A stretch of 64,000 nt of DNA from Deltaproteobacteria bacterium (GTDB taxonomy: Bacteria > Myxococcota_A > UBA9160 > UBA6930), in the NCBI GenBank assembly GCA_028817435.1, contig JAPPPQ010000059.1:62001-126000 (forward strand). Direction: 5' to 3'. The notes below the pieces were generated by a model that was given only the letters and a program-made list of their open reading frames with translations, did not search any database and was not told the DNA's origin. The position numbers were made by a program, and so were the translations under genes. Every line of letters starts with the position of its first letter. The stretch's first letter is position 1. This document shows positions 9,366-23,282 of this stretch, piece after piece.

Positions 9366-9962
9366 ATGGAAGCCGCCGAACAGAATTTGCTCGCCACTGC
9401 ATTGCGCTTTGCGCTGGCGGCCCACGCGGGGCAGAAGCGCCGGGGCAGCGCGGCCCCTTACGCGACTCACCTGCTGCAGGTGGCGGGGCTGGTAATTGAG
9501 CACGGTGGAGATTCCACCCAGGCCGCCGCGGCGCTGCTTCACGACACCTTGGAGGATTGCGAAGGCGTGACCGAAGCCGTGCTGCGCGAGCACTTCGGCG
9601 CGGAGATTGCGGAGATGGTGTGCGCGCTCTCGGATCTGCTCCCCGGCGATACGCCCGCGCGCAAATCGCCATGGCGGGAGCGCAAGCTGCGCTATGTGCA
9701 ACGGCTCGCAGCGCTCGATGCGCGCACGCGGTTGGTCGCCGCCTGCGACAAGCTCGACAACCTGCGCGGGCTGGTGGCAGATCTGGAGGCGGAGGGCGAG
9801 GTGGTCTGGAAGCGCTTCCGCGGCGCGCCGCCGCAGACGCGCTGGTTTTACGAATCCGCCTGCGCGCACCTGCGGCCCGGCCTGCCCCAGCGCCTGCTCA
9901 GCGAGCAGCGCCGCCTGCTGGCCGCCCTCGCCCGCTATGTTCCCGAAGCAGCGCCGCCCTGA
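9366..9962 (+). CDS. HD-domain phosphohydrolase, RelA/SpoT-hydrolase-like
   Basis: A 198-residue stand-alone HD domain. The metal ligands are visible: His35 (YATHLLQVA), His59-Asp60 within LLHDTLED, and a distal Asp in ACDKLDNL (about 128-131). The spacing and the RGSAAPYATHLLQV opening match the hydrolase domain of SpoT and the small MESH1-like alarmone hydrolases, which split (p)ppGpp to GDP/GTP. No synthetase, TGS or ACT domain is present. Alarmone hydrolysis is therefore possible, but a general nucleotide phosphohydrolase is equally allowed. The ATG follows GAGGGAA and lies 16 nt after xthA, so co-transcription is likely. Confidence 0.75.
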   Translation: MEAAEQNLLATALRFALAAHAGQKRRGSAAPYATHLLQVAGLVIEHGGDSTQAAAALLHDTLEDCEGVTEAVLREHFGAEIAEMVCALSDLLPGDTPARKSPWRERKLRYVQRLAALDARTRLVAACDKLDNLRGLVADLEAEGEVVWKRFRGAPPQTRWFYESACAHLRPGLPQRLLSEQRRLLAALARYVPEAAPP

Positions 9963-10013
9963 ACGGCGCAGCATTTTCTGCCCGCATTTGCCGCGCCGCG
10001 GCGGGAGGACGAA

Positions 10014-10889
10014 ATGCCGAACGAATCCGAAATGCAGCACAGCGGTGACGCCGCCGAACCCCTGGCGCTGTTGCGCTTTCTGCGCGTTCGGGATCAGGCC
10101 GCCTTCGAGCGCTATCTGTCCAGTCTGGATGTCGAGCTGCGCGCCTCGGGTGGCCACCGCGTCTATGGCGGCCGCGTGGACCAAGTGTTCTCGGCGGGCG
10201 GCGGCGGCGAAATGGAATTCGATGTGCATTTGGTGGATGAGTTTCCGACTCGCGAGCTGTGCGAGGAATCGCTGCGTAGCCCCACGCCCCATGCCGCAGA
10301 GGCGCTGGCGGAAAGCTTCGTCCTTTCCGCGCGCCCCGTGCCGCGCTTTCGGCTGCGGATGCTGCACGCGCTGATGTGGGCGCTGCGCACCTTTCGCCCG
10401 CTGCGCATTGCCGCTGCGCCGCCGCCCTTTCCCGGCGCAGAGCCGGGCGCAGCGGCGGCGAACCCCGCCGCCAATCCCGCGGCGGCCGCGGTGCGGCGCT
10501 TCATGGAAGCGGATCAGCAGACGGACTTTGCGATGATGAACCTCAACATCTTTTACGAGCAGGCGCGCTATGCCGCCGCCGCTGCGCCGCCGCTTTCCGG
10601 CGCCGCTGCCTATGCCCGCTACGGGCGCGTTGCCATGCGCCATGTGGGCCGCCGCGGCGGCAGGCCGCTGTGGGCCGGCGAGCCCGACGCCGTGGTGGAA
10701 GGCGCGGCGGAGCATCCGCTCAACCGCCCCTGGCAGCAGTATGTGCTGGTGCACTACCCCTCGCGTATGCACATTCGCGACATGGTCGCCGATGATTCCT
10801 ACCGCAGGGCGCTGCCCCACCGGGAGGCCGGCCTGGCCCGCGCCGCGCTCATGCCCACCACGCCCTGGCCGGATTTCGCCCCGCGCTGA
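10014..10889 (+). CDS. Tandem DUF1330-like (dimeric alpha/beta barrel) protein
   Basis: A 291-residue soluble protein of unknown function. The C-terminal half (about 165-285) has the features of DUF1330: an NIFYEQARY-like strand, a Tyr-rich segment, a GGRPLWAG turn and a strand VLVHYPSRMHIRDM near the end. The N-terminal half (15-115) shows a similar pattern with RDQAAFERYLSSLD, GGHRVYGGRVDQVF and DVHLVDEFPTRE, so the protein looks like a fused pair of domains that elsewhere dimerise. An Ala/Pro-rich linker separates them. DUF1330 proteins have no settled reaction. AGGACG precedes the ATG by 5 nt. Confidence 0.6.
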   Translation: MPNESEMQHSGDAAEPLALLRFLRVRDQAAFERYLSSLDVELRASGGHRVYGGRVDQVFSAGGGGEMEFDVHLVDEFPTRELCEESLRSPTPHAAEALAESFVLSARPVPRFRLRMLHALMWALRTFRPLRIAAAPPPFPGAEPGAAAANPAANPAAAAVRRFMEADQQTDFAMMNLNIFYEQARYAAAAAPPLSGAAAYARYGRVAMRHVGRRGGRPLWAGEPDAVVEGAAEHPLNRPWQQYVLVHYPSRMHIRDMVADDSYRRALPHREAGLARAALMPTTPWPDFAPR

Positions 10890-10896
10890 GCCGGCC

Positions 10897-10931
10897 TTGA
10901 CCCGCCGGGTGGGTTGCGGGATGCTCCGCGC
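10897..10931 (+). promoter_or_regulatory. Promoter of the spinster-like MFS gene
   Basis: TTGACC (10897-10902), a 17-nt spacer, GATGCT (10920-10925), then 6 nt to an in-frame GTG at 10932. This is the best -35/-10 pair in the window and implies a leaderless transcript; it decides the start of the next gene. Confidence 0.6.
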
Positions 10932-12344
10932 GTGCCGCCCGCCGAAGCTGTGCCCCGGAACGCCGCAGGCTCTCCCCGCGAGCCCGAGTTCGGCGTTCGC
11001 TACAGCCGCTATGCGCTGGGCCTGCTGTTGGCGGTGTATATCGTCAACTTCATTGACCGGCGCATCGTCACCATTTTGCTGGAGGCGATTCGCGAGGAAT
11101 TCGGGCTGAGCGATTTTCAGCTCGGCTTCTTCAGCGGCACGGCCTTTGCCATTTTCTACTCCACACTCGGCATTCCCATTGCGCGCTATGCCGACCGCGG
11201 CGTCCGGCGCAATGTCATTGCGCTGGCGCTCTGCGTGTGGAGCGCGATGACCGCGCTGCAGGGCCTGGCGCGCTCTTTCACCGTGCTGGCGCTGACGCGC
11301 ATTGGCGTGGGCGTCGGCGAGGCGGGCTGCACACCGCCCGCCCACTCGATGATCTCCGATTTCTTTCCGCCGAATCGCCGCGCGACGGCACTGGCCATTT
11401 ACGCCATGGGCATTCCCCTCGGCGGCGCGCTGGCGCTGATGGCCGGCGGCTGGATCCGCGAGAACATCGGCTGGCGCGAGGCATTTGTCATCGTCGGGCT
11501 GCCGGGCCTGCTGCTCGCCCTGTTGGTGCGGCTGACCCTGCGCGAGCCGACGCGCGGCTGGTTCGAATCCGCCACGCAGCCCGTCGCCGCTGCCGCCAAT
11601 GCCGCCGCAGACGCGCCGCGCGAAAGTTTCTGGAAGGTGGGCGGCTTTCTGCTGACGCTCCCCACCTTCGTGCACATCTCTTTCGCCGGCGCGCTGCACG
11701 CCTTCTACGGTTACGGCTCCGGCGATTTCGCCGCGCCCTTCTTCGAGCGCATTCACGGCTTCAAGCCCACAGAGCTCGGCCTGCTGCTGGGGCTGATGAC
11801 GGGCAGCGCGGGCGTGCTCGGCGTGTTTCTCGGCGGCTGGCTCACCGACCGCATCGCCCACCGCGATCTCCGCTGGTTCGCCTGGCTGCCGGGCATCTCC
11901 ACCGGCATCGGCATTCCCGTCATCTGCCTCTTTTACCTGTGGCCCGAACGCTACACGGCGCTGGCGCTGGGTTTTGTGCCGGTTCTGCTGGGCAGTATGT
12001 ATCTGGGCCCCACCTTCGCCCTTACCCAGGCGCTGGTGCCGCCGCGCATGCGCGCCCAGGCTTCTGCAGTGCTGCTGCTGGTGCTGAACCTGATTGGCCT
12101 GGGGGGCGGCCCGCAATTCGTGGGCTGGTTCTCGGATCTGCTGCGCGGCGGCTTCTCCATCTTCGGCCTGACGGTGGCGGGGCAGGGCGAAAACTCAATT
12201 CGCTACGCGCTGCTCTACACCGTGGCGCTGGGCGCGGCCTGGTCCACGCTGCATTACTTTTTGGGCGCGCGGACGCTGTTGCGCGACCTCAATGCCAAGG
12301 CTGCCCTGGAGCAGGGCAGCCCTGGCGAGCCGGAGCGCCGCTAG
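10932..12344 (+). CDS. Spinster-type MFS transporter
   Basis: A roughly 470-residue, twelve-segment permease. The N-terminus has the spinster signature VYIVNFIDRRIVTILLE and the MFS loop IARYADRGVRR; IGVGVGEAGCTPPAHSMISD is the conserved segment of this family. Proteobacterial spinster-like transporters often lie with degradation genes for aromatic or isoprenoid compounds, but no such operon is visible here. An upstream TTG (10914) would add six residues; the GTG at 10932 is preferred because of the promoter. The stop overlaps the convergent PDZ gene by 4 nt (CTAG). Confidence 0.85.
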   Translation: MPPAEAVPRNAAGSPREPEFGVRYSRYALGLLLAVYIVNFIDRRIVTILLEAIREEFGLSDFQLGFFSGTAFAIFYSTLGIPIARYADRGVRRNVIALALCVWSAMTALQGLARSFTVLALTRIGVGVGEAGCTPPAHSMISDFFPPNRRATALAIYAMGIPLGGALALMAGGWIRENIGWREAFVIVGLPGLLLALLVRLTLREPTRGWFESATQPVAAAANAAADAPRESFWKVGGFLLTLPTFVHISFAGALHAFYGYGSGDFAAPFFERIHGFKPTELGLLLGLMTGSAGVLGVFLGGWLTDRIAHRDLRWFAWLPGISTGIGIPVICLFYLWPERYTALALGFVPVLLGSMYLGPTFALTQALVPPRMRAQASAVLLLVLNLIGLGGGPQFVGWFSDLLRGGFSIFGLTVAGQGENSIRYALLYTVALGAAWSTLHYFLGARTLLRDLNAKAALEQGSPGEPERR

Positions 12345-12856
12345 CGCTTCTCCAGGGCGTCCAGCCGCTTCTCAATGGCGTCGAAGCGCTCCATCACCTC
12401 TTTGCGCATCTCCCGCCGCCCCTTGCCGCGGCGGCCCATGTGCTCGCCGTCCCTGCGCTCCGGGGTGACCTTCAGGCTGCGCGTCCTTCCGCCGCGCACC
12501 AGCCGCAGCGGCAGCGATTCGCCCTCGTCCGCCCGGCGCACCTGGTAGGCCAGGTCGTAGGGGTGCTCGATGTCCTCGCCGCCGGCGGAGAGGATGATGT
12601 CGCCCACCTTCAGGCCGGCCTTGGCGGCGGGGGAATCCTCGATGACCCGCGCGACCAGCACGCCGCGCTCGCTCGGCGCCTTCAGGTGCTGGCGCAGTTC
12701 GCTGGTCATGGATTGCGTCTTGACGCCGATGAATGCGCCCTGCCGCCCGTGCATCATGCGCTTGTGGTGGCGCATTTCGGCGTCGGAGGGCGCCGGGGCC
12801 ATTGCCGCAGCGCCGGCCAGGGCGCCCGCCAGAGCCAGAGAGAGAATGCGATTCAC
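12341..12856 (-). CDS. Secreted or periplasmic PDZ-domain protein
   Basis: A 171-residue exported protein. The GTG start at 12856 is set by AAAGGAG 8 nt upstream and gives a clear signal peptide (NRILSLALAGALAGAAAM). One PDZ domain follows (about 45-125), with IGVKTQSMTSELRQHL and the canonical GVLVARVIEDSPAAKAGL and VGDIILSAGGEDI segments. The tail is basic, then a short coiled coil (ERFDAIEKRLDALEKR). No protease domain is attached, so it may be an adaptor that presents substrates or a regulator in the envelope. It ends against the MFS gene and starts 103 nt from the next minus-strand gene upstream. Confidence 0.72.
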   Translation of the reverse strand: MNRILSLALAGALAGAAAMAPAPSDAEMRHHKRMMHGRQGAFIGVKTQSMTSELRQHLKAPSERGVLVARVIEDSPAAKAGLKVGDIILSAGGEDIEHPYDLAYQVRRADEGESLPLRLVRGGRTRSLKVTPERRDGEHMGRRGKGRREMRKEVMERFDAIEKRLDALEKR

Positions 12857-12959
12857 AGTGAGACTCCTTTCGCGTTTTTGCCGCGCGCCCGTTGCGCGCT
12901 GCCGGAATGCAGATTGGGAAACCCCGGGCCGCGCCCCGGTTCCCCCGCCCCGCCGATTT

Positions 12960-13481
12960 TCACGGCGTGATGCAGAGCCAGGTGAAATAGCCATCCTCTG
13001 AGCAGTCGCCGTAGTTCAGCCTGCCCCGGCTGTTGAAGTTGGTGTAGGTGGCGGATGCGCCGCCGGGGTGCTGTTGCAGAATGAGCACGGTGTTTTCGTC
13101 CACCTGCCCCATGTAGAAATCCACGCTGGACATGGGGATGTTCAGCACCACCGGCGTGGGGCTGAAATTCGATTCGGCGACGAATTGCCCCGCGTCATTG
13201 CGCGAGACGCGGAATTCGCAGCTCTTGCCGGTGAGTTGGGATTTGGTCCACCAGTTGCGGGGATCGTGGATCTGCTCGTCGCCCCGGTAGCTGCGGGTTG
13301 CGATGCCGCGCAGGGGCGCGTTGGCGCGGGCCGCGGCGGCGATGCGGGCGCGGCTCCAGCAGTAGCCGGCAGGAGCGCCGCTGAGGGCACAGCCCGGCGC
13401 AGCGGCCAGCTCGAAAATCCCGAGCAGCCCGAGCATTCCGGGCAGAAAGATCGCGCGGCGAATCCAGCCGGTGCGGTTCAC
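12960..13481 (-). CDS. Exported protein of unknown function
   Basis: A 173-residue protein not recognised as any family. It begins with a basic N-terminus and hydrophobic core (AIFLPGMLGLLGIFELAAA), probably a signal peptide or anchor. The mature part has five or six cysteines (GCAL, YCWS, SCEF, GDCSEDG, WLCITP), which suggests disulfides in the periplasm or outside. The C-terminal half is rich in Asn, Thr and aromatic residues and probably beta. GGAGG lies 7 nt before the GTG start. It sits 16 nt before gltD on the same strand. Confidence 0.55.
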   Translation of the reverse strand: MNRTGWIRRAIFLPGMLGLLGIFELAAAPGCALSGAPAGYCWSRARIAAAARANAPLRGIATRSYRGDEQIHDPRNWWTKSQLTGKSCEFRVSRNDAGQFVAESNFSPTPVVLNIPMSSVDFYMGQVDENTVLILQQHPGGASATYTNFNSRGRLNYGDCSEDGYFTWLCITP

Positions 13482-13497
13482 AGTGAATCCTCCCGCC

Positions 13498-14956
13498 TCA
13501 GGCGAAGGCGTTGCGGCTCTGCAGCCTGGACGCGCCCATCAGGTATTCGTCCACCGCGCGGGCGCACTCGCGGCCCTCCCACTGCGCCCACACCACGAGG
13601 GACTGGCCGCGGCGGCAATCGCCGCAGGCGAAGACGCCCGGCTCGCTGCTGGCGAAGCTGCGGGTATCGGCGCGGACATTGCCGCGCGCATCGAGCGCTA
13701 CGCCGAGTTCCCGGACCGGCCCCTCTTGCACCGGGCCGAGGAAGCCCATGGCCAGCAGCACCAGATCGGCGCGCAGCTCGAATGCGCCGCCCGGCTTTTC
13801 GCGCAGCGTGGCGGGCAGCGGGCGCTGCAGCCGGTCGCGGTCAAATTCCACGGTGGCGCCGAGCAGTTTGGCCACGCGCCCCTGCGCGCCCTGCAGCTCG
13901 CGGGTGGCCAGGGCGTAGCGCCGCTCGCCGCCCTCGGCGTGAGAGCTCGACCTGTGGAAGTGATACTTCATGGGCAGCGGCCAGGGCTCGGATTCGTGGC
14001 GGCCCTCGGGCGGGCGCGGCAGCAATTCCAGAGAGGTGACCGATGCCGCGCCCTGGCGGTGCGCGGTGCCGATGCAATCGGAGCCCGTGTCGCCGCCGCC
14101 CAGCACCACCACATGCCTGCCGGTGGCGAGGATGCCTTCGCCGGGAAGCTCGTCGCCGGCCACCCGGCGGTTCTGCTGCACCAGAAAGTCCATGGCAAAG
14201 TGCACGCCCGGCAGTGCGCGGCCCGGCACCTCCAGATCGCGCGGGTGCTCTGCGCCCAGAGCCAGCACGATGGCGTCGAAGTTCTTGCGCAGATCCGCCA
14301 CCGTGTAGTCAACGCCCACATGCACGCCGGGCTGCAAAATCACGCCCTCGCCGCGCAGTTGCTCCAGGCGGCGGTCAATCACCCACTTCTCCATCTTGAA
14401 ATCGGGAATGCCGTAGCGCAGCAGCCCGCCGATGCGGTCGTTCTTTTCGAACAAGGTGACGGTGTGCCCGGCGCGTCCCAGCTGCTGCGCGGCGGCCAAT
14501 CCGGCGGGGCCGGAGCCCACCACCGCCACGCTGCGCCCGCTGCGCCGCTCGGGCAACACCGGCTTCACCCAGCCTTCCTCAAAGCCGCGCCGCACAATCT
14601 CCCACTCCACCTGCTTGATCGAAACCGGATCCTGATTGATGCCGAGCACGCAGGCCTGCTCGCAGGGCGCGGGGCAGACCATGCCCGTGAATTCCGGGAA
14701 GTTGTTGGTGGAGTGCAGACGCAGCAGGGCGTCTTCCCACTTGCCGCGGTAAACCAGATCGTTGAAATCGGGGATGATGTTGCCGAGGGGGCAGCCCTCG
14801 TTGCAAAAGGGAATGCCGCAATCCATGCAGCGGGCGGCCTGCTGCGCGGTGCGTTCGCGCGGGAAATCCTCCTGCACGCACTTCCAGTCCTGCAGCCGCC
14901 GCTCAATGGGGCGGTAGTGCGTTCCCTCGCGCCCGTGCTTCAGGAAGCCGCGCGCA

Positions 14957-14964
<8 letters not shown>
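13498..14964 (-). CDS. gltD: Glutamate synthase (NADPH) small subunit
   Basis: Supplies electrons from NAD(P)H to the large subunit for glutamate formation from glutamine and 2-oxoglutarate. The N-terminal Fe-S region has CMDCGIPFCNEGCPLGN and CPAPCEQACVLGIN. Two nucleotide-binding folds follow: VVGSGPAGLAAAQQL for FAD and VVVLGGGDTGSDC for NAD(P)H. 488 residues, typical. The ATG at 14964 overlaps the end of gltB by 8 nt, so translation is coupled and the two subunits are made together. Confidence 0.95.
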
Positions 14965-19495
<4,531 letters not shown>

Positions 19496-19583
19496 GGGCG
19501 CGGATCACTCGCTGCGGCTCCCGGCCGCAGCGCGCCAATGCGCGGGCTCGGGGGGATTTGCGGAAATGCCGTGAAACCGCCGC

Positions 19584-19589
19584 AGCTTA
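19584..19589 (-). promoter_or_regulatory. Candidate -10 (TAAGCT) for gltBD
   Basis: On the minus strand GGGTAAGCTGCGGC matches the wording found before xthA and the TetR gene. It would give a leader of about 80 nt for gltB. The 198-nt gap (19496-19693) also holds the rightward TAGCCT (19677-19682). Confidence 0.4.
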
Positions 19590-19693
19590 CCCGCTTTCGG
19601 CCCCCCGCGCCAAACCGCCCCAAGGCCGCCCGCGCCGCCTTCTGCGGCCCCGGCTTGCGGCGCGGCGCAGGCGGCGTAGCCTTTGCCGCGCCG

Positions 19694-20308
19694 ATGGATC
19701 TGCACAGCGACCGCCTTGCGCCGCTGCCCCCGGAGCGCTGGGACGCCGCCACCCGGCGCATTCTGGGCGGCACCCTCGCCCCCGTCCGCGCGCTGGAAGG
19801 CGGGGCCAAGCGGGCCGAGGGCGGGGAGGGCGGCGGGAAGGGCGGCCCGCTCAACATTTTGCGCACGCTGGCCCATCACCCGGCGCTGCTGGAGCCCTTT
19901 TTGGACTTTGCCGCCGCTCTGGCTCTGCGGGGCGTCCTGGGCCGGCGGGAATCGGAGCTGCTGGCGTTGCGCACGGCCTGGAACTGCGCTTCGGCCTTCG
20001 AGTGGGGGCACCATGTCCTCTACGCCCGCGCGGCGGGCCTCTCCGGCGAGGAAATCGCCCGGGTTGCCGCGGCGCCGGCTGCGGAGGAGTGGGAGGAATC
20101 CGAGCGGCTGCTGCTCTGCGCCGCGGACGAGCTCCACCGGAACCACACCATTTCCGATGCCACTTGGCAGGGCCTGCGCGCCCACTTTAACGACGCGCAA
20201 CTCGTGGAGATTCCCTTCGTGGTCGGCAACTACACCATGCTCTCCATGCTGGCCCGCTCCCTCGATGTCCCCGTGGAAGCGGGGTTGCCTCCCCTGCCGA
20301 AGCGCTGA
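19694..20308 (+). CDS. Carboxymuconolactone decarboxylase (AhpD-like) family protein
   Basis: A 204-residue, mostly helical protein of the CMD/AhpD superfamily: RTLAHHPALLEPFLDFAAAL, then RRESELLALRTAWNCASAFEWGHHV and a C-terminal EIPFVVGNYTMLSML helix. The AhpD catalytic CxxC is reduced to a single Cys before SAFEWGHH, so peroxidase-type thiol chemistry is doubtful. Close relatives occur in xenobiotic or aromatic pathways without firm activity. The ATG at 19694 lies 11 nt after TAGCCT. A longer in-frame start (19538) would add low-complexity sequence and was rejected. Confidence 0.75.
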   Translation: MDLHSDRLAPLPPERWDAATRRILGGTLAPVRALEGGAKRAEGGEGGGKGGPLNILRTLAHHPALLEPFLDFAAALALRGVLGRRESELLALRTAWNCASAFEWGHHVLYARAAGLSGEEIARVAAAPAAEEWEESERLLLCAADELHRNHTISDATWQGLRAHFNDAQLVEIPFVVGNYTMLSMLARSLDVPVEAGLPPLPKR

Positions 20309-20332
20309 GGCCCGCACCGGCCCGCGCTGCCC

Positions 20333-23266
20333 TTACTTCGGCCGCTTTCCGCCCTGGATGGAGGGCTCCCGGGCCAGCTTGGCCCGCAGGGTTTCGAGGA
20401 AGCCGCCCGGCTCGTGAAGCTCTGCGGGGAGATTCAAAACCTCCCGGTAGAAGCGCTCATCAAGCAGCTTGCGATTCTCGTCTTCGTCAATCTCGTTGAG
20501 GGGGCGCATGGGATTCTTCTTCAGTTCCTTGAAGAGGGCGATGGCCTTCTCAATCTGGCGCTTTCGCAGGGTGCGGAAATCGAAGACGGGGACCAGGGCG
20601 GCGGCCTTGAAGGCAATGCGGCCGCGGCCGGATTGCTGGCGGCTGCTCTGGTGCCAGTAGGCGAGCATACCCAGAGTGGAATTCATCCAGAGCAGGAAGG
20701 GAATGGCGTGGCTCTTGTCGTGGAACTGGCAGCCGGGCCAAGCGTTTCCGCCGAGAGTGGCTATTGCCGTGTGAATGCATGAAGTGGATTGGGAGTTGAA
20801 TTGGAAGTCCGTATTCCAGTGAACATGGCAGCGTAGCTTCCAGATGGCCTGTATCCGCTTCTTATTCTCCGACTGCAATCGGGCCGAGCGGTATTTCCGG
20901 GGAGGAAGGCTGTCAGTCCACGAGCCTTTCCTTTCGAGGGCCAGTTCCAGTTTGTGGTTGTGGCGCCAGAGGCTGTGGTATTGGGGCCGTATGTCCGGCT
21001 TGGAGAGCACGTTCTTCCCAAAGGGACCTTGGTGGAGGCCGCTTGGCAATTCGAGATTTCCATTGATGCTGAACTTGTAGGGCTGCAGGGAGCCGATTTC
21101 TCCAAAGTTCGTCATTGGAATCTCGCACCCATTGATCTGCCCGCTCAGCAACTCCGCGGCCATTTCCAAAAGCTCAGGATCGTCAGTCGTTATCGTCCCC
21201 CACGGACGCCCGTCGTCGTGAATCTCAAATTCAAAAACGGTGGCGGCGCTGCCCGGATCGCCCCTCTGAATCTGCAGAGCCGTGAGCACTGCCCGCAGCG
21301 GAATGCGGGGCGGCTCGTGCAGCACAACCGCTGTCGCCGTCTGCTGCGGCTTGCGGCAGGGGCCATTGTGCGCGTCCCGCTTCCGGGCAGACAAGATGCA
21401 TTCGCCCATGCCGGTGGATGCAGAAAACGACATCCCGCCGGGGTGCCCCTGGCGAATGGCCGCCACCTTCACATCCGTGAACCAGTGCGCGATGGTGGCG
21501 CGCGCCCGCGACCAATCCTGCGCGTTGGCCAGACTCAAAGGCAAAATCATCGAAAGCGACCCGCCGGGCTTCAGCTTCGCATAGGCCAGGTCTATGAAAG
21601 GCGTCGCCAGCCCCGCGTTGCTGTTTTGTGCGTAGGGCTTCGCGCGCTTTGCGTAGAGCCGCTTCAAGCTATTCGTCATGGCCCGCTGCTCGGCCTCGGA
21701 GTTCTCCATGCCCGCGAATGCGGGCATGGGAATCCCCGCGCGCTGGGCGGCGTGATTCGTGTTCCTCGTAAAGGGCGGATTCATCACCACCCAGTCAAAG
21801 CTGTTGTCCGCGGCATCCACCAAACGCGCATCGCCGGATTGCCCCGCCATGCTGCTGCTGGGCGAAGCGCTGACCTGATCCGGTGCGTGCGCCATGCCAC
21901 CGACGGAGAAAGGCACTGTGTCCTTCTTCAGCATCTCGAGCGAGCCAATGTGCAGCCCCGAAAGGCCCTCGACCTTCCCGTAAGGCATGAGGTGAATGTT
22001 GGAATGCCCGTAGGTGGTCTTGGGCGACATACTGGAAAGCAGGGAGGCCGTGAGATGCACGGCCGGGGGGAGCACATCCAGCCCGGTGGCCATGCGCTCC
22101 ATCACATCCCGGTAAGCGTCTTCCCTCTCCACTTCCCGCGTCTCCAGAATTTCCCGGGCGCTGCGGCGGCAAGCCGCAGAGAGCAGCGTGCCCGTGCCGC
22201 AGGCGAAATCTGCCACGCGCATCTTGCAGTCTCCGGGCAATCCCGGAAAGCACCACTCGGCGAGAAACTCTGCGCTGGCGGGCAGCGTGTAGAAGGCCGC
22301 CAGTTGCTTGCGGTCTGCGATGAGCTTCTGAAACACCAGACCGGTGAAATCGTGAGAAGCGCTTGCGCCCAGATCCACCACCTGCGCGACGGCCCCGCTC
22401 AGGATCTCCAGGATGCGCCCAGCGGCGCCGGTGGGCAGCCCGGAGATCAGGTTCTTGGCGATCTCGAAGATGGGCCAGTAATTGATCTGCAGGATGAAGT
22501 TCCAGTGCGCGATGGTGGCGGAGAGCCGGGTTGTCTGCATTTGCTGAAGTCTCTCAGCGTCGAGCATTTCGGCGATGTGGCGGACAGGCTCTCCGGTTTC
22601 GGAGTGTTCGAGTTGTGCGATGCTCTCCTGGAAGAGCAGCGCGTTGGCGACAATGCTGGCGGCCATGCGGTGCAGCTTTCCGTCGGCGTCCTCCTTTTGC
22701 CGGAGAATCTCCGTGACCTCCGCCCACTGGCCGCCGCCGCTTTCTGCGACCACGGCCGCCACATTCTCCGTGGCATTGTCAATAATGGAGGCGGCCTGCT
22801 CGATGGCATCCATGGGCTGTGCGATCTGATCCACAGCGGCTGCCAATCCGGGGAGATTCAGGGAGACGAATCCCTGTTCGGGGTAGCGCTCGATTGCGTT
22901 TCCGGCCCGCTGGTGAAAGGCCACTTCGAAGTCTGCGGCCCGCCGGATTTCGGCATCGAGTTCGCTTTGGGGAATGGTTGCAAAGCGCGGGGGCCAGTTG
23001 AGCGCCACCACCGCATTGACGCGATTATCGCGCTGCTCGATGCACTGCTGCAGGCGCTGCACGGCGTCGCGGTCTGGGTTGCCCGCCAGTTCGGTTTCGA
23101 TAATGGCGTGGCTACCCGGATCAATGCGGATGAGGATATCGGGCTGCCTGCCCTGCAGATAGCCCCGGACTTCGGCGCTGCTGGAGTTCCACAGCCGCTT
23201 TCGCAGCTCGCGCAACCCCCGCGCCAGCGCATCGTTCAGCGTCGCTTCCGTGTTTCGGTCGGCCAC
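20333..23266 (-). CDS. Type IIG-like DNA adenine methyltransferase/restriction protein
   Basis: A 977-residue single-chain protein. The N-terminus (about 40-60) has PDILIRI...IIETEL, resembling a PD-(D/E)xK nuclease core, but with Glu where Lys is usual. A helical region follows, then an N6-adenine methyltransferase domain with GLVFQKLIADRKQLAAFYTL, motif I DFACGTGTLL (353-362) and catalytic NPPF (496-499). The last third is probably the target-recognition domain. The order nuclease, methylase, specificity matches type IIG/IIL enzymes. No separate hsdS, hsdR or methylase gene is adjacent, so restriction, if any, must reside here. Codon choice looks more relaxed than in neighbours, hinting at transfer. 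GTG start; TATAAT (23304-23299) lies upstream. Confidence 0.78.
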   Translation of the reverse strand: MADRNTEATLNDALARGLRELRKRLWNSSSAEVRGYLQGRQPDILIRIDPGSHAIIETELAGNPDRDAVQRLQQCIEQRDNRVNAVVALNWPPRFATIPQSELDAEIRRAADFEVAFHQRAGNAIERYPEQGFVSLNLPGLAAAVDQIAQPMDAIEQAASIIDNATENVAAVVAESGGGQWAEVTEILRQKEDADGKLHRMAASIVANALLFQESIAQLEHSETGEPVRHIAEMLDAERLQQMQTTRLSATIAHWNFILQINYWPIFEIAKNLISGLPTGAAGRILEILSGAVAQVVDLGASASHDFTGLVFQKLIADRKQLAAFYTLPASAEFLAEWCFPGLPGDCKMRVADFACGTGTLLSAACRRSAREILETREVEREDAYRDVMERMATGLDVLPPAVHLTASLLSSMSPKTTYGHSNIHLMPYGKVEGLSGLHIGSLEMLKKDTVPFSVGGMAHAPDQVSASPSSSMAGQSGDARLVDAADNSFDWVVMNPPFTRNTNHAAQRAGIPMPAFAGMENSEAEQRAMTNSLKRLYAKRAKPYAQNSNAGLATPFIDLAYAKLKPGGSLSMILPLSLANAQDWSRARATIAHWFTDVKVAAIRQGHPGGMSFSASTGMGECILSARKRDAHNGPCRKPQQTATAVVLHEPPRIPLRAVLTALQIQRGDPGSAATVFEFEIHDDGRPWGTITTDDPELLEMAAELLSGQINGCEIPMTNFGEIGSLQPYKFSINGNLELPSGLHQGPFGKNVLSKPDIRPQYHSLWRHNHKLELALERKGSWTDSLPPRKYRSARLQSENKKRIQAIWKLRCHVHWNTDFQFNSQSTSCIHTAIATLGGNAWPGCQFHDKSHAIPFLLWMNSTLGMLAYWHQSSRQQSGRGRIAFKAAALVPVFDFRTLRKRQIEKAIALFKELKKNPMRPLNEIDEDENRKLLDERFYREVLNLPAELHEPGGFLETLRAKLAREPSIQGGKRPK

Positions 23267-23282
23267 CTGCCCCGCCCCCCGG

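Noticed and set aside
9300..12116. 938-codon leftward open frame across the HD, DUF1330 and MFS genes
   Set aside because: Low-complexity Gln/Arg/Ala product spanning three well-supported genes; an effect of high GC content.
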